Origin: an uncultured Bacilli bacterium
GTDB lineage: Bacteria; Bacillota_I; Bacilli_A; RF39; UBA660
Length of the DNA stretch: 62,536 bases
NCBI GenBank assembly: GCA_934096105.1
Contig: CAKOLH010000006.1
Location: forward strand, 1 to 62,536
Direction: 5' to 3'
The notes below the pieces were generated by a model, which was given only the letters and a program-made list of their open reading frames with translations, was not told the DNA's origin and ran no database searches. The translations under genes and the position numbers were made by a program. Positions 60,766 to 62,536 of this stretch are shown piece after piece. Each line of letters starts with the position of its first letter. The first letter of the stretch is position 1.

Positions 60766-61974
60766 ATGGGATTAATAAAAGCATTTAGTACTTCAAAGTC
60801 TTCTGTCTTAGGAGATCAGTTTAAGGAGTATGTAACTTGTCCAACAATGGAGAAAGGAGTACTAGTTCAAAGAGGAAGAGTAGAGCATGGTAAAGGAAAT
60901 ACAAATCCTTCTGAGAATATAATATCTAATGGAAGTGTCATTGCAGTACCAGAAGGAACCGCAATGATGGTTGTAGAAAATGGAGCAATTTTAGAATTCT
61001 CCGCCGAAGCAGGAACATATACATTTGATAAAGGGACAGAGACTAGTGTCTTTGCTGGTGGCTTTGGTAAAGGCTTAGTTGAAGCTATCAAAAAGATGGG
61101 TAAGAGAACAACATTTGGTGGTCAAACCGCTAATGACCAAAGAGTTTATTATATAAACTTACTTGCAATAACAGGTAATAAATTTGGTTCTCCACAGCCA
61201 AGAAAGATAACTGACGATAAATATGGAATGCTTGAAGTAACATTCTTTGGTGAATATGCTATAAAAATAGATGATCCAACTGTACTAGTTCAAAATGTAA
61301 TTGGTTCTAATGCTAAAGATACAATATACTATAGCGATATTCTTGAAGATCAATTTAAAACTAAGTTCGTTGAAAAACTAACACAAGCTATAACCGTTGT
61401 AATGAGAAAACACAAAATACCATTTGGTGATATTGGTATGTATAACACAGATATGGTAACAGAAATGAATAATCTATTACAAAATGATTTAGTAGAGAAG
61501 TATGGTGTTAAAATATCTGATATCGCAATTGCGGACATCAATTTAACTGATAAGTCAATGGAAAGAGTATCAAAAATTGACGATGCTACAATATTCTCAA
61601 ATAGTTCTCTTCAGTCAGGACTAATGGCTGAGGCAAGTGCTGAAGCAATGAAGAGTGCAGCTTCTAATAGTAACGGAGCAATGATGGGATTCATGGGAAT
61701 GAATATGGCTCAAAATAGTGGTGCCACAATGATGGGAGCGGTACAAAAAGGAGATACTGTTTCAAATGAAGAAAGAGAAATGCCAGAACCAGGAAGCCTA
61801 TTCAAGAAAGAAGAACAGGAACCAAAAGAAGAACCTGTAGAAGTGGTTAAAGAAGAACCAGTAGAGGAAGCAAAGGTAGAAGAAAGTAGTTCAGGACCTA
61901 AGTTTTGTCCTAATTGCGGAGCTCCTGCTAATGGGGGAAACTTCTGTACAAACTGTGGTAACAAACTAAGATAG
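60766..61974 (+). CDS. SPFH-domain protein with C-terminal zinc ribbon (YdjI-like)
   Basis: 402 aa. SPFH/band-7 domain (about 20-240: VLVQRGRVEHGKGNTNPS, AVPEGTAMMVVENGAILEFS), Met/Gly-rich low-complexity part (about 290-325), Glu/Pro/Val-rich linker and a zinc ribbon (FCPNCGAPANGGNFCTNCGN). Relatives such as YdjI of Bacillus sit in the ydjFGHI membrane-stress operon with PspA. Here it follows two TIM44-like zinc-ribbon proteins, so a similar membrane-surveillance group is inferred. AGGAGGAA ribosome-binding site; own terminator. Confidence 0.88.
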   Translation: MGLIKAFSTSKSSVLGDQFKEYVTCPTMEKGVLVQRGRVEHGKGNTNPSENIISNGSVIAVPEGTAMMVVENGAILEFSAEAGTYTFDKGTETSVFAGGFGKGLVEAIKKMGKRTTFGGQTANDQRVYYINLLAITGNKFGSPQPRKITDDKYGMLEVTFFGEYAIKIDDPTVLVQNVIGSNAKDTIYYSDILEDQFKTKFVEKLTQAITVVMRKHKIPFGDIGMYNTDMVTEMNNLLQNDLVEKYGVKISDIAIADINLTDKSMERVSKIDDATIFSNSSLQSGLMAEASAEAMKSAASNSNGAMMGFMGMNMAQNSGATMMGAVQKGDTVSNEEREMPEPGSLFKKEEQEPKEEPVEVVKEEPVEEAKVEESSSGPKFCPNCGAPANGGNFCTNCGNKLR

Positions 61975-61996
61975 TAAAAGAATTACTATCTTTTTA
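61970..61996 (+). terminator. Terminator after the SPFH gene
   Basis: GATAGTAA/TTACTATC hairpin followed by TTTTT; overlaps the stop. Confidence 0.8.
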
Positions 61997-62056
61997 AATT
62001 CATATATTTATGATATAATATTTAAGAATTATTATATTAAAGAAAGAGATGATAAA

Positions 62057-62536
62057 ATGACTGATATAGAAATAGCAAGAAGTATAAAACCTAAAGATAT
62101 AACTGAAGTAGCCAAAGAACTTGGTATCGAAGATAAAATAGAATTATATGGTAATGATAAGGCTAAAATATCTTTAGATTTATTAAATAAAAAAAGAAAT
62201 AGTAAATTAGTTTTAGTAACTGCCATTAATCCCACCCCGATGGGCGAAGGAAAAACAACTGTATCAATATCTTTAAATGATGCTTTATGTAAATTATGTA
62301 AGAAAAGTATTTTAGCTCTAAGAGAACCATCACTAGGACCAGTATTTGGCGTAAAAGGTGGCGCTACTGGTGGAGGGTATGCACAGGTGATGCCTATGGA
62401 AGATATTAATCTTCACTTTACAGGAGATTTTCATGCCATAACTACTGCCAATAATTTATTATGTTCAGTAATAGATAATCATATTTATCAAGGTAATACT
62501 TTAAATATTGATAAGGTAATATTTAAAAGATGCTTA
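62057..62536 (+). CDS. fhs: Formate-tetrahydrofolate ligase, N-terminal part (cut by window end)
   Basis: ATP-dependent formation of 10-formyl-THF from formate. N-terminal SIKPKDITEVAKELGI, the P-loop-like INPTPMGEGKTTVSISLNDA, then REPSLGPVFGVKGGATGGGY and FTGDFHAITTANNLL, all characteristic. 160 codons visible; the usual length is about 555 aa. Start ATG 62057 with AAAGAGATGAT. Fits anaerobic one-carbon metabolism together with nifJ. Confidence 0.96.
   Translation, partial: MTDIEIARSIKPKDITEVAKELGIEDKIELYGNDKAKISLDLLNKKRNSKLVLVTAINPTPMGEGKTTVSISLNDALCKLCKKSILALREPSLGPVFGVKGGATGGGYAQVMPMEDINLHFTGDFHAITTANNLLCSVIDNHIYQGNTLNIDKVIFKRCL

Overview
The window is very AT-rich DNA from a low-GC, anaerobic Firmicute-type bacterium (Bacilli/Mollicutes-related side of the phylum, an RF39- or Erysipelotrichales-like gut lineage by inference). 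The reasons are a Bacillus-type RNase P RNA next to gpsB, the order rodZ-like/pgsA/recA and dnaD/nth, pyruvate:ferredoxin oxidoreductase and formate-tetrahydrofolate ligase instead of respiratory genes, WhiA, an RNase J2-like protein, a T-box leader, and sigma-A promoters of the TTGACA-17-TATAAT kind. TGA is used as a stop, so the standard bacterial code applies.

Layout: 1-400 holds a likely type I toxin/antisense RNA module. 400-9130 has nifJ, an unknown gene pair, an acyl-CoA synthetase-like ligase and a hybrid kinase that lacks its phospho-acceptor His. 9.2-13.4 kb is a conserved housekeeping block (gpsB, rnpB, rodZ-like, pgsA, recA, diacylglycerol kinase). 13.4-15 kb has a flavodoxin-like pair and tmRNA on the minus strand. 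15-31.5 kb is an envelope region: a SipW-type signal peptidase with a TasA-like candidate substrate, a CtpA protease, a SleB-like hydrolase, a DUF368 lipid-carrier transporter, three tRNAs, a giant FN3-like surface protein with two companions, and a secreted transglutaminase-like protein. 31.8-44.9 kb has an Rpn nuclease, alaS, an RNase J paralog with substituted metal ligands, YtxG/YtxH-like genes, whiA, a candidate ncRNA and a U32 peptidase. 45-49.7 kb is a four-gene operon of unknown function. 49.7-62.5 kb has T-box-controlled thrS, a CheD-like protein, cca, dnaD, nth, a radical SAM gene, asnB, a TIM44-like/SPFH zinc-ribbon cluster and the 5' end of fhs.

The most unusual feature is a family of nine intergenic elements, 53-67 nt long, between 11.1 and 56.4 kb. 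Each is two abutting hairpins with a 9-bp stem followed by a 10-bp stem. Stem sequences differ between copies but stay complementary, and the loops keep a CCT...GT signature, usually with a C.T mismatch under a short upper stem. Two copies are inverted, and one supplies the last codons and stop of nth. I do not recognise the family. Other points of interest are an apparently stand-alone structured RNA before the U32 peptidase, a very short promoter-to-terminator transcript after cca, degenerate enzyme paralogs (kinase, RNase J), and a CheD-like triad in a non-chemotaxis context.
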